Assembly: GCA_033030425.1 (NCBI GenBank) | Contig: JAUFSD010000004.1 | Coordinates: forward strand, 1,550,001-1,614,000 | DNA length: 64,000 nt | From: Verpa conica | Taxonomy: Eukaryota > Ascomycota > Pezizomycetes > Pezizales > Morchellaceae | Reading direction: 5' to 3' | Shown: one piece after another, positions 49,510-61,400 of the stretch | Layout: each line of letters starts with the position of its first letter | Numbering within the stretch: position 1 is the first letter of the stretch | Notes under the pieces: generated by a model | What the model saw: only the letters and a program-made list of their open reading frames with translations | Databases searched by the model: none | Told to the model about the DNA's origin: nothing | Made by a program: the position numbers and the translations under genes

Positions 49510-50817
49510 GTGGTGACAATATATGAGAGCTAGCTCACGGCCTGTAGCTGAGCTCTTCCGAGGATAAGATAGATCGATATGGCGGTTGAAGTGGTGATCA
49601 AGGGGGATACAGGAAAGTGTTCTCCGGTAGAGTTGTGATGAAGGGAAAGAACCGAGTAGTGTGGCAAGGAGGAGGGGCCGGCTCTAGACCGTACGTGTTT
49701 GTTGTGTTTAGAAATAGAGCCGCCTGAACATTGGTTCACGAATGTTCTGCACAGCTTCTGAGACCCAGGCACGGGTCCAATTCGCTTGCCGGGTAACACG
49801 AATCTAGTGCCAAGGCTCGAGAACACTGGTCACCTATTCTCACTCGAGCAGGCACTATCAATGAATGCCCTATACCCTGAGCGAGGTAAAGGTAGTGATT
49901 TTAGCCGTTTAATCCGAGAAATTTAAATTCATATACCCTCCGAACCCAAGTCGAGATGTGGGGCACCAGACCCATAAATACATGTCAAATATCTTGTAAA
50001 TACATACAATTTTACTATTATACATTATCTAAAAAAACTTGCCCCTAAAATGGATAGCATGATGCATCAACAACTTTTAGCTTCTGTCACTACAATTCTT
50101 AACGCATAGTATTTCATAATATCCCTGCCTACGCTAGGACAAGGATCTTCAGATGATACGGCTGCTGGAACGCTCAGTTAAAGTTTCTGGTAGGTTTAAA
50201 TCAACCCTCTCTCTATGGCTAGTTAATACTTATGTACGTATACATGTGTATATATAGCTCAATAGAGTGAAGTTCCTATAAGTATAGGATGTGAATTTCT
50301 AACGGGTAGTGACTTTGCGAGAAGATTTAAGGTATAAATAGATTTTATAAGCCCTTATTGGCCCTAACTCCAATCTTGTAGAGTAAACCCATGTGTGCCC
50401 CGTGATAAGTAATAACTGCGTGTACATGCTCCTATCTCTTGGTACTCAGTCGCTATCCAGCAGAAGTTCACCTCGGTAACATACAACACCCGGTACTATG
50501 TGGCTAAGTGACTGCGCCATTACGCCGCAAGAGCCTTGGTGCCCCACCATACCTTGTTTGGAGGTATCACCTTAGTAGGGTGGAGCGGCGCACAAAGCAC
50601 TTCTGAGTTCCCCGCCAAGGATAGCCTTAAGTTCACGTAGAAGAGATAGGCAGAAACACCTGTACTATAGTTAGGCAACAATAAATGCACGTATAGTCAT
50701 AAACGGGGTCTAAGGTTGTATAAGGCTCTGGCTAAATACCTCCGAAACCAGTCTCATTTCAACCCACACAAGCTCAAATCCCATCCTATCAGTTTAAGCA
50801 TACATTTATCACAAAAA
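49510..50817. promoter_or_regulatory. Divergent promoter region, sacsin-like gene and ankyrin gene
   Basis: About 1.3 kb lies between the two start codons. A short minus-strand frame at 49530-49826 shows no family motif. No other element was recognised. Confidence 0.45.
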
Positions 50818-52774
50818 ATGGCTACCCCTCATATAAAAACATCAACCTCTGTCCCCAGACTCATAGTCTCCCTAACAGCTCTTCTCTACCGGTATAAGGC
50901 GCGTGACCCCAGGGATATCGATAACCTCCCCGCTGAAATCACAGATCTCATAGATGCTCTCAACTCCCTTCAGAGCATTGTCACTACCTACCAGAATTTT
51001 CCCGAACTTTCCCCCGACGAGAAGGAGCTTCTAGAGTATCTAGAGGAGCTCGAATCGAAAATAAAATCCGCGCCTTATTATAATGATGAGTCCCTATATT
51101 TTCTTAACTGGCCGCTGAAGAAGGGAGAAGAAAAGGAGTTTGTTGAGAAGATTGAGGAATGGGAAAAGAAGGAGAATGTTAAAGCTTTAGTTGATGGAAA
51201 GGGTTCGTAAGTGGGATAATATACTTTTATTCATTCGACTGGGAGTAACTTGCTAATATTCAACAAGTCAAAGGCTCGATTATTCGGACGGGACCGCGAG
51301 GAATCAGGCATTCTCCGCCGCAATCACCAATATCCAATCGCAGCCCAAAGATCGAGAAGATCTAGCAATGAAAATTCTCTGCTGGCTTGCCAAGGGTCGT
51401 GCAGCGATTACAGTCTCTCAACTTCAAATTACAGTATCACTTGTGCCTGGCCAATACAAGATAGATAAATCGTCCTTACCAACCAGAGAAACACTCCTTG
51501 AGGTTTGTTCAGGTCTAGTAACAATCGATACCCACAACGATAGGATCCGTCTTATCCATTACTCGCTTCCCACCTACCTGCTCGAGCACTCTATTGTACC
51601 CGCCGACGCGGATGCAAAAATTTCAATGGCTTGTCTTACTTATCTTATGTTTCCAGCCTTTAGCGACGCTGCTCATACTTCCGAAAACATGGAAGTCCGG
51701 AACACTGCATACCCACTCCTGTGGTACGCATCTGTATACCTCAGATACCACCTCGCGACGGCCTCCGCGTATGAGGAAGCAACTGCAGAGGCTCTCATGG
51801 CCCTCCTTAATAGCCCAAATATATGTTCCTACCAGGACGCCCAATACTCAAGCAAAGGCAAATACTACAGACCCCATCTAAATTCATTATCGCCTTTACA
51901 ATTTGCGTGTGGCCAACTTGCGCACCTCACCGTTGCCAAGAGATTGCTGGCAGATGGCGCGGATGTGAACTCGGAGGATACTTACGACAAACGTACGCCG
52001 CTCAATTTCGCAGTATTTAATCGGCACGAAAAGTGTCAAGATTTTGTGACACTGCCTCTCGATAACGGTGCAAGTCTGGAAGTGTTCAGAGGAAGTAACC
52101 AGACAGCGCTCCATGTAGCTTCGCATTATGGTGTTGAGAGTGTGGTCCGGCTCCTACTTAAGCGTTTCTCAGACAAGAAGCTTCTAGAGAAGTATGGTGC
52201 AAAGTGCATCTATTGGGCAGCCTATAACCAGCATGAGAGCGTTGTTAGGATCTTTCTTGAAAATGGTGTCAAGTCAGATACCTGCGAGAGGGAGTTCGAG
52301 GACCCAGAGAATTGGGGGGCCAAGCGCCTCGGGAAATATAACGAAGATTGCACACCACTTCATATGGCTTGTAGTGGGTGGAGTCCTAGTATAGTAGCGT
52401 TGCTACTCCAGTATGGTGCTGACATAAAGCGTATGGGTGTCGATGGTTTTACGGCCTTGCACTATGTGGCAAATCGTAAGAAAGATATATTAGAGGCGGA
52501 TCCGCAGGTGGCAAAGGTTGCAAACGACATGGTAAAGGTGTTGGAAAATGGGGCGGATGTGAATGTAGTTGATAACAATGGGAGAACCCCATTGAGTATT
52601 GCGGCGGGTGCAGGGTGCAGCAGTATTGTGGAAGGTTTGTTATTGGGCGGGGCAGACGCGAGAATAGTAGATGAAGAGGAGAAGACCGCGAGAGAGTGGG
52701 CAGAGGCTAGTGGGTATAAGGAAACGGTGGAAATGATTAACAGAGAAGGCTGGCAGTTAGTAGGGAAGGAGTGA
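50818..52774 (+). CDS. Ankyrin-repeat protein with STAND-type winged helix but no NACHT ATPase
   Basis: Exon 1 (50818-51206) and exon 2 (about 51274-52774, or 51268 if the AAG acceptor is used) join in frame to about 629 residues. Residues 1-130 are a helical domain (TDLIDALNSLQSIVTTYQNF, EKELLEYLEELESKIK). About 150-225 match the winged-helix that follows NACHT in fungal STAND proteins: DLAMKILCWLAKGRAAITVSQ, LLEVCSGLVTID and IRLIHYSLPTYL. About eight ankyrin repeats follow (for example NQTALHVASHYGVESVVRLLL, CTPLHMACSGW). No P-loop or Walker B lies between the first two parts, where a NACHT would be about 300 residues. Either the ATPase was lost or this is a distinct architecture. The frame is intact, so it is not an obvious pseudogene. 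A role in non-self recognition is inference from the family. Confidence 0.8.
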
Positions 52775-53930
52775 TGACATAAATGTATATACACTTACGT
52801 AGAATGATTATCGGTTCTTTTATGTACTTTACGTACTTTGTATTTGTAGCCTGATTTACAATGAGTAACGACACAAATAAACATTCAACCTGGTGCTGAT
52901 ATTGCAGTAATACGTGGTTATAAATTAAGCCAAAAATTGTTTATGGTGGGGAGAAATCCGTAGCGAGTTTAGTTTTTTGGAATTGTGGGTGCAAAAACAC
53001 CTGGACCCCCGTCTAGCAACACAACCCACTTCACAAGATGACAATGCAGCTGACAAAAACTACAGTTAAAAATTGGTCAAATATCATCAGACGAAGCTAT
53101 AGACCTAAGCTTATGGAAGAAGGAAAATACCTGAAGCTGTTTTTTGTATGTACGGTATCAGTAGAAAAATATTAAATCTCGGAGTTTCTGAGACCTTAAC
53201 ACAACATGTAGTCTAGAGGCCCTAGATATATATTACTATAATATTGCGACTGTATCTCAATAAAATATTAACGCATATTATGTGTTTTATCGATGTTTAT
53301 TCAATACTTTTGTAGTTGGCTAGCTTTCGCTTGACTATTGCGTACTGTGGCACGTGACAGATGCCAAGGCTGAATAAGCCACTTAGCATTAGCATGGTTT
53401 ATAGATAGACACATGTTTGTAGTCTTAATCAACTATGCTCTCTGGATTTGTCTGTCTTTAGATAGAGAACCGATCTGACCTCTTCCAGTCATCGAACACC
53501 CATCAGCCTGATCACAGTACATTGCAATTATGTATGTATGGACGGGTATATATTTTTGCTACCCGACGGTATGTGGCTGAGAAGGCTGACTTATGTTCGA
53601 GACCATATTAAGTACCGGCCTCAATTACGCCCTACCGCAAAGCCTTCATTATAGCTAGGTCGTGGTCGCTGAAAAAATTTAAATTATATTACCAAAGCTA
53701 TAGAGAGTCGCAGAATTGCAGTCGGTTAAACTATTGACAAAGAAGAAATCTATCTAAGACATGATAGTATGTGGCTGAAATCTTATCAGTGCGCCAATCA
53801 GAAATATCCCCTAACCCTTCAACCCAAGCCGTAAAACTCCTGAAAAACCTTGCCCGTTACCATATACATTACTTTTTATGAGGAAAGAAAGGTTAAAGAA
53901 AGAAAAACCTTTAGTGCTGTAAAAAACTGC
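52775..53930. other. Intergenic stretch between convergent 3' ends
   Basis: AT-rich sequence with no gene or repeat that I can support. Confidence 0.5.
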
Positions 53931-54444
53931 TTAAATCCATGGAAATAGGTTCGCTACTTCGATAAAGAAGACTACCGAGACCTGGAGAATCCCAACTGTC
54001 TCTATCGAGTCGAGATTGCCGCAACGGCGGACTGCGTAAGAAAATGGTATAAACAAAACTCCCATAAAAACGAGGAGAAGAAAGCGTCGGCACTCTCGGG
54101 AGGGCTGAAGGCGTCGTTGAGGGTTTGGCGGTGCTATGCCACTTTCCGGATCAACGGGGGAAGTATCTTCTTCATTATAGCCTTCCGTGGTTGGAGCTAA
54201 TAGGGAGTTAGTATTGAATGATGAAGAAAGAGTAAATAAATATCTTACGCGGCATAGGTCTCTCTGAAGTCTTTTCGAAGGACATAGATCGAGTTTCGTT
54301 ATAGATACTGGTAGAGGAGCGAGAACAGCCCGGGGTGGTGCCGGATGAGGAAAATGTTGAACTTTTAGATTCGGAAAGTCTTTTAATGTCTTGTTCGGAG
54401 AGGCCGAATTCTTGCGAGCACCTGCAGCACCGATTTTCGGCCAT
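53931..54444 (-). CDS. Small two-helix membrane protein, unrecognised
   Basis: Two exons (54444-54249 and 54196-53931) join in phase 1 across a 52-bp intron (C|GTAAGA ... TTAG) to give 153 residues. The N-terminus has a cysteine cluster (CCRCSQEFGLSEQDIKRL), then a Ser/Thr-rich stretch. After a Pro-rich linker come two hydrophobic segments, RFLLLVFMGVLFIPFSYAV (about 105-123) and ETVGILQVSVVFFIEVANLF (about 131-150), ending a few residues later. The unspliced frame stops at once, which supports the intron. No homologue comes to mind. The position of the cysteines before the helices could allow metal binding or lipid modification, but this is speculation. Confidence 0.6.
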
Positions 54445-54704
54445 GGGTCCTTGAATTTTTAGGTAGTGTGTTCAAGTCGTTGAGTAAAACTTAAAGAAGA
54501 CTGTAAAGGTAGCTAGAGCTAGAGAGAATGTGGATGCAGCGGCGATAAGTGTAATGTGTCTGTTGAACAGAAGTACAAGAGGAGTTGCTTGTATGAGGAC
54601 AGTCAGGACATATATATATGGAGTGAAGACTACCATTAGATTTTAGTACGGAAGGATTCTAACCTAAACTTCTATTGCAAAGAAATCGACAGCTGTTGGT
54701 TTTA

Positions 54705-54764
54705 CAAAAGTACCCTGCTGAACAAAGGTATTGTGCTGCACGGTTCTTTTGGATCATTGGCTGA
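54705..54764. repeat. Stem-loop repeat unit S1 (diverged)
   Basis: CAAAAGTACCCTGCT (54705-54719) faces GGTTCTTTTG (54742-54751), followed by the conserved ATTGGCTGA. Arms pair imperfectly. Confidence 0.55.
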
Positions 54765-54984
54765 ATCTTGAACTGGAAAATGTTAAACTACTTGGTTGCG
54801 ACCTGCGCCCGGCTTCAGCCCTCTCAGGATCGCCCTCGAAACAGACGGCTGGGATCTAGGTGCTGACAAGGGTAAAGAACAAAAGCTCCTCGCAGCCGGT
54901 AGCTGCAAACAGCGCGCTCGGGAGAGACTGAATAGGTGAAGGCCACACTCTGTCGGGACAGCCTGACCCAGGGCACGACATGCA

Positions 54985-55019
54985 GGTACTTTTGCTCGAT
55001 TGGCTGACACAAAAGTACC
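54985..55019. repeat. Stem-loop repeat unit S2
   Basis: GGTACTTTTG (54985-54994) and CAAAAGTACC (55010-55019) are a perfect 10-bp inverted pair. The 15-nt loop contains the family core ATTGGCTGACA. Confidence 0.75.
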
Positions 55020-55099
55020 CCGCGTGTAGATGAGCTGTTAGGGGGAACCTCGAGATCCTGCTCTGACGGATACAGTTGCTACATATCTTGCCCAGGTGT

Positions 55100-55159
55100 G
55101 GTATTGGCCATAACAAAAGCACCGCGCGTTACCTACATCTAACGTTACGATGCTTTTGT
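55100..55159. repeat. Stem-loop repeat unit S3
   Basis: GGTATTGGCCATAACAAAAG leads into CACCGCGCGT. ACAAAAGCA is matched by TGCTTTTGT near 55151 as a perfect 9-bp inverted pair. Confidence 0.65.
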
Positions 55160-55315
55160 CGGTAGCACGACCTTCCGATCTACAAACCCAGTGCCATAAC
55201 GTCTTGATAGATCTATGCCAGCTCCTGTCTCGGATACAAACAACTCGTGCATTCAATTACCTACTAAATACACCTACCACCACCACCACCACCAAAAATA
55301 AATGTAACCCCATAA

Positions 55316-56010
55316 AATGACACCCCCAAAAACCCGGGCACTCGCGGACTAGGAAACGGCGTTCACTATTAGCAGATTCACAGCAGACGAATGGGAGATC
55401 TGCCACGAGTTTTACCTCGAGGAAAACTTCAAACTCCTAGAGATAAGAAAAATCATGGCGCTAGAACATGGCTTTTTATGCAACGTAAGTGCGCACTAGA
55501 GATTCCACCACACCTTACCTCGGTGTTCATCTAAACTCTCTAATATACAATGAGTTGTTTAGTAAAAGTTAATTTGGTAGAAAAATAAGGGTGCAATAGC
55601 GATGTTAAGGATTCAAGAAAAGAGGGAGAAAGAGCAAGGGAAATCAACAAACTTCAAGTTCAACAAACAGCCAGTAACCCAAGAGAAGATTATGGAGCAT
55701 GTTTGAGGTAGGTTTCTGCACGGGAATCAACCCACTCCAGTTAGTAAGTTCAGGGTCCAAGTCTCCAATTGAATTAGTACTGTTCTAACACCACATCATT
55801 TAAGCTATCCCGGATTATGTAGAGTACTGGACCCCGAGGACTTGTGACCCAGAAACCCCAAATGAAGCCAATACACCACGCCCGACGACAGTGGATTTAT
55901 GTAATCCTCTCTCGTCATCTCAAGCTGGAAACGATGATATTATGTAAGATTCACCATGCACAAACACCTACCATACGGATCCTCCTATCGAAGGTGTTTA
56001 GATGGAGGAC
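55316..56010 (+). pseudogene. Decayed copy of the 5' half of a Clr5-ankyrin gene
   Basis: The sequence follows the intact gene at 58422 through its first exon, first intron, second exon and the start of the third. GACGAATGGGAGA, the CTAGAGATAAGAAAAATCAT stretch, the GTAAGT donor and GTTGTTTAGTAAA acceptor all have counterparts. So do the GATGTTAAGGATTCAAGAAA run and the GAATTATGTAGAATATTGG-like start of exon 3 (about 55812). Frames are broken: an early stop after AAAACCCGGGCACTCGCG, a deletion of about 33 bp in the second exon, and stops later. Similarity fades near 56010 (AGATGGAGGACTTAG), before any ankyrin repeat, so the array is missing. It is a tandem or dispersed duplicate left to decay. 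Confidence 0.8.
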
Positions 56011-57310
56011 TTAGAAAGCGTGTGGCCTAACCCGGTCACCTCTATTATATAGTCTTGCTCATATAAGCGGTGACACATCCTAAGTCACGCCAGAAATTTA
56101 TAAGGTAGTTGTCTCCTAAGAAATAAGTATGCTCTGCCTGACCTCAAACAGGGAACCGCACATTCCCTCCTACCCAACCAATGGGCCTTCCACCCATAGT
56201 TTCGAAAAATAAGCCATCTTCTACACTTAGATATTTTACAAGATTTTCAAGAGCGACTTCTTGTTGTAAGGTAGAGAGCCAGATTTAGTAGGTTTCAATT
56301 GGACACCTGTAAAGCTATGGGGCGGTGTGAGCATGTAGCGTTTAGTTCGGAAATATCTTGTATAGTGATTCTATGACATACTGGTTAGAGAAACTTGAGC
56401 ATCGATACACATTTTTAGACTGGGGGGAGACGGCGGCGGGGCATAGAGGCATTCTAGTCGTTTCATAGTAGCGAGTCAGGGTTTCACAAGAATAAATGTA
56501 ATATACTCATAATCAATTATCGGTACTCAAGCCTATCCAATTATTAAAAGTAATTATCCCATAGCCTGGTGCGGAATACTGCCCGCTTGTGTAGTGGTGG
56601 CTTAACACAGTGTCGCAGCTAGGTCAGTTGTGTAATGATCTACGGATAGAGCAAAAAAAATGGGTCCTTGACTGCACCGGCTTATTGGAGGGTATACTAG
56701 ACGATTGTTGTTTCCTTCTATCGTGCTCATTTGGTAAATCACCTAGTCTAAGCTAGAGCCCGCGATCTAGGGTGGGGATTTGTCCTATACATTTCAATTA
56801 TCCTAATCGCTATCCAGACCTTTTAAATGATTTTTGTTTTTAGAATATCCAAGAAACTCATCATGCATAGTTAAATATGCTCTATATAATCCCGCGATTC
56901 CAGCCAACTGAATAATTAGAAATGCTACTAGATGTTCCGCTGTATGTATAGGACTGCCAAGACTACTCTGCCAGGGAAATGCGACTCCAGTACACCCATC
57001 TCATCATTTGTATAATCTGCATGTACGTGTGCCAGCCAGGTAGGCATCTCTTCGGGTCGTTGGCCGTCTACTAAGTCAATTTTCTCAGCGATTTACCGGC
57101 TCATCATTTTCTTTGCCCCCACCATACCTCTACATTTACAGGGTAATACTCGATCTCGCCCCGGAATATACCCCAGCCGTATTGTTGTTGTAGGCTGGCC
57201 AGGTAATGTCTAGTATTGGGGCTGTTATGGGGGAGGACTGCGGCCTGTACGTGAAATTTTGGTCTCCCCGCCATTCTGTGCTGCTAGCGCTAGAGCCGGG
57301 TACCTGGTTT
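56011..57310. other. Gene-free spacer
   Basis: No gene or recognisable repeat was found between the relic and the second cluster of stem-loops. A minus-strand frame at 57136-57351 starts inside stem-loop S4 and is not supported as a gene. Confidence 0.5.
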
Positions 57311-57351
57311 ATGCAGGGTGCTTTATTGGCTCGCACAAAAGCACCTTGCAT
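57311..57351. repeat. Stem-loop repeat unit S4 (best-preserved)
   Basis: ATGCAGGGTGCTTT (57311-57324) pairs with AAAGCACCTTGCAT (57338-57351) with one mismatch. The loop reads ATTGGCTCGCAC. This gives the clearest view of the family consensus. Confidence 0.8.
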
Positions 57352-57766
57352 AATACTCTAACAGAGCCTCACGGTAGGGTAATTTTTATGACCCCTGTAC
57401 CCAATGGCGATTCGGAGATATCTCTCCTAGAAACCCATTCTTAGAGACACCCTTACACCTAATGGCGGAAGAATGAACTGGTGATTTAGTCTTTCGCTCA
57501 GATGACCCAGATACCCTTTCTAAGGACCCATTCTCGGAGACACCCCTAAATCTGATAACAGGAGGATAACATGCATCCGTGGGCTATGAGATTTCACCGC
57601 AGGGTATCTGTAGAAAAAGTTTCTGAGAGTCCTTTGGTGCGCTGTTATTTCCGGGGGCGGTTACAGATTACAGGGGGCTACCGGTGGTATTTGCGATAGT
57701 GTTAAATGCTTTATTAGGATAGGTATTGGGACGACGCGGCGATAAACAACCCCTGCACTCTGCAGA

Positions 57767-57809
57767 AGCACCGTGCCGAGCCTTTAAAAGTATTATACTG
57801 CACGGTGCT
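57767..57809. repeat. Stem-loop repeat unit S5
   Basis: AGCACCGTGC (57767-57776) and GCACGGTGCT (57800-57809) are perfect 10-bp inverted copies. The arms match the family, but the loop does not contain ATTGGCT, and the arm order is inverted relative to S4. Confidence 0.7.
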
Positions 57810-57962
57810 TTTGAATAGAGCTCTTACTGGTGACCAAAGATTTTCAGGAAGGACATGTTCGTTACAACGCTTGTATGTATCCCTATCCAGCCGGCGCCGT
57901 TTAGCCGCGTCACTGCTCAGGTTACCTGAAATAGTCTTTGATTGATAGGTCAATGATGGAGA

Positions 57963-58138
57963 GCGCAAAAGCACCTTGCATTCGGTGACACACGTCATAA
58001 TCTTAGCCTTGGTGCCTTGGCCACACATATGGGATGGTTGGCTGGCACGAAAGCACCTCGCATAGGCGTCGCTGGTAAAGTACGATTGAGACCCACGGCG
58101 GGGTTTGGAGGTACTAGCCGAACAAAAGCACTACGCAT
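57963..58138. repeat. Stem-loop repeat units S6-S8, closely spaced
   Basis: GCGCAAAAGCACCTTGCATT (57963-57982), GGTTGGCTGGCACGAAAGCA plus CCTCGCAT (58036-58063) and GGTACTAGCCGAACAAAAGC plus ACTACGCAT (58110-58138) are three same-strand units about 73 bp apart. Left arms are worn, but the right arm and loop core remain. Confidence 0.7.
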
Positions 58139-58421
58139 TAACGGGGGGCAAGCTACGTGGTGCATGTTGCGCCTGCTCATCGACTTGCCGAACATCACTT
58201 CCTGATGTGGAGGCCTTGTTGCAGCCGTACTAAGACGACAGACTTTATTTTTCCTAAGTCCTAACATATATATATTCCTATAAACTGCTCCACATCCTGC
58301 CTCAGCTTCTACCTCGCCATCACGATCTCCAAGAATATCGACTCGCACTTTCTACGACAGCTTCTCAATTCCCAATACCTACTTTCAATATTTGCCTCGC
58401 TAAAAAGACTTGTATAATACC

Positions 58422-61400
58422 ATGGAGCTTCCAAGAGCCCGGGTACGTGTTGACTGGGAAAGTGGATTCACCCTTCGCGAACACACATTAGACGAATGGG
58501 AGAACCAACGCGCAGCCTTCACGAAACTATATCTCCAGGAGAACCTCAAACTCCCAGAGATAAGGAAAATCATGGCACAACAGCATGGCTTTTATGCAAA
58601 GTAAGTACAATGCCCACGCGCACAACTAGCCCTGTCACACCTTATGCCCGTAGTATTCGTCTGAATTTTCTGACATTCTATGAACTATTTAGTAAACGGC
58701 AATTCGATAGGAAAATAAAGCAATGGGGTCTCAATAAGAACCTTAAGAGGAAGGATGCAATAGCAATGCTAAGGATCCAAGAAAAAAGAAAGCAAGAGCA
58801 AGGAAAACCAACGGAATTCAAACTCAACGGCATACCAGTAGCCCAAGAGAAGTTAGAGCGACACATTGGTAACGGGAAAGCCTCTTTATCAGTCCCTTCT
58901 CCTGTGGGTAAGCTCGAACCAAACTTCCCAGCCAAACTAGTATGATTCTTACTAATTATCACCCAAGCTACCCCGAATTATGTAGAATATTGGACTCCGA
59001 GAACTTGTGGCCCGGAAACGCCTCGAGACTATGGAACACCTCGAGATTACGGAACACCTCGGGACTATGGAACACCTAGGGATCACGAAACTCCAAAGAG
59101 TACCAACACACCACATGTGGTAACGACAGAATCTTGGACCCCGCACCCACAACACTCTCAGCTTGGGAACATGCACGACGATACTATGTGGTCCCCACCA
59201 GGCGCAAGTTTCAATCAGCTATATCCCCCTTTTGAAGATGTTCAAATGGAGGATGTGCAAGGCATGCAGCCTGAGGCAGTTCTCACCGATGGTTTTGTCG
59301 CTCTAGGCCAGAATGAGGATTACCCCGTTTTCGATTTCCGGTCCACTAACACCCAGAGATCACCCCCTCTACCGCGCCCATATGTAGGCAACGACATCTG
59401 GCATACGCCTACTGATCCACCAGCTACTACTTATTCCCCCTCTAATGGTCCCCAAAACTTAGGAAAGTCTCTGGAGATGTCCCCTCCGACTAAACCAGTG
59501 GTTAAACGTCTCCCTAGAAACGTATGGAAAGAGAAAGAGAAGGACCTGCGTGTTGCGGCGCTTCAAGGGGATGAGGCAAAGGTTCGTCTGCTAGTTGAGC
59601 AGGGGACAGACCTCTCAGCTACGTATAACGGATTAGCACCCCTACACAGGGCGGCGGAGAAAGGGCATGAAGCGGTGGTCCGGTTCCTACTTGAGAAAGG
59701 CGCCGACATCTCTGCTAGAAACGATGGCTCGAAAACACCCCTACACCTTGCAACTAAGAGAGGGCATGAAGCGGTGGTCCGATTGCTACTTGAGAAAGGC
59801 GCCGACATCTCTGCTGAAGATTCAGACTCACAAACACCCCTACACCTTGCAGCTGAGGGAGGGCATGAAGCGGTGGTCCGATTGCTACTTGAGAAAGGCG
59901 CCGACACCTCTGCTGAAGATTCATACTCACAAACACCCCTACACCTTGCAGCTTTGAGAGGGCATGAAGCGGTGGTCCGATTGCTACTTGAGAAAGGCGC
60001 CGACATCTCTGCTGAAGATTCATGCTCACAAACACCCCTACACCTTGCAGCTTTGGGAGGGCATGAAGCGGTGGTCCGATTGCTACTTGAGAAAGGCGCC
60101 GACATCTCTGCTAGAAACAATGGCTCGAAAACACCCCTACACCTTGCAACTAAGGGAGGGCATGAAGCGGTGGTCCGATTGCTACTTGAGAAAGGCGCCG
60201 ACATCTCTGCTGAAACTTCATACTCACAAAATACACCCCTACACCTTGCAGCTTCGGGAGGGCATGAAGCGGTGGTCCGATTGCTACTTGAGAAAGGCGC
60301 CGACATCTCTGCTGAAGATTTATACTCACAAACACCCCTACACCTTGCAGCTTTGGGAGGGCATGAAGCGGTGGTCCGATTGCTACTTGAGAAAGGCGCC
60401 GACATCTCTGCTACAAACGATGACTCGGAAACACCCCTACACCTTGCAGCTTTGGTAGGGCATGAAGCGGTGGTCCGATTGCTACTTGAGAAAGGCGCCG
60501 ACACCTCTGCTAGTAAAGATCTCTCGGAAACACCCCTACACCTTGCAGCTGAGGGAGGGCATGAAGCGGTGGTCCGATTGCTACTTGAGAAAGGCGCCGA
60601 CATCTCTGCTGAAGATTTATACTCACAAACACCCCTACACCTTGCAGCTTTGGGAGGGCATGAAGCGGTGGTCCGATTGCTACTTGAGAAAGGCGCCGAC
60701 ACCTCTGCTAGTAAAGATCTCTCGGAAACACCCCTACACCTTGCAGCTGAGGGAGGGCATGAAGCGGTGGTCCGATTGCTACTTGAGAAAGGCGCCGACA
60801 TCTCTGCTGAAACTTCATACTCACAAACACCCCTACACCTTGCAGCTTTGGGAGGGCATGAAGCGGTGGTCCGATTGCTACTTGAGAAAGGCGCCGACAC
60901 CTCTGCTAGTAAAGATCTCTCGAAAACACCCCTACACCTTGCAGCTTCGGGAGGGCATGAAGCGGTGGTCCGATTGCTACTTGAGAAAGGCGCCGACATC
61001 TCTGTTAGTAACACACCCCCAGAAATACGCCTATACATCGCGGCGCTCACAGATAATGAAATATTGGCCCGATCACTACTCGAGAAAAACCCAAATATCG
61101 CTATTACAGCCCAATACTCAAAAAAAACACCCCTACACCTTGCAATAGAAAGGGGGTATGAAGCGATAGTTACATTACTACTTGAGAAAGGTGCCGACGT
61201 CTCTGCCACCACTAGAGACTCAAAAACGCCTCTACACCTTGCGGCAGAAAGTGGGTATGAAGTGATAGTTAGATTACTACTTGAGAAAGGTGCCGACGTC
61301 TCTGCCACCACATACTCAAAAACGCCTCTACACCTTGCGGCAGAAAGTGGGTATGAAGCGATAGTTATATTACTACTTGAGAAAGGTGCCGACGTCTCTG

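Larger units (their letters stand above)
54445..55315. other. Spacer with three stem-loop repeats and a CCA microsatellite
   Basis: No gene is supported. Three units of the stem-loop family lie here (listed separately). A (CCA)n run of about seven units is at 55275-55295, shortly before the Clr5-ankyrin relic. The overlapping short minus-strand frames all run through the stem-loops and are not genes. Confidence 0.55.

Noticed and set aside
59667..61148. Open frames in the second plus-strand frame of the array (repeated WSDCYLRKAPT)
   Set aside because: These are the same repeat unit read one base off; they have no independent start context or family.
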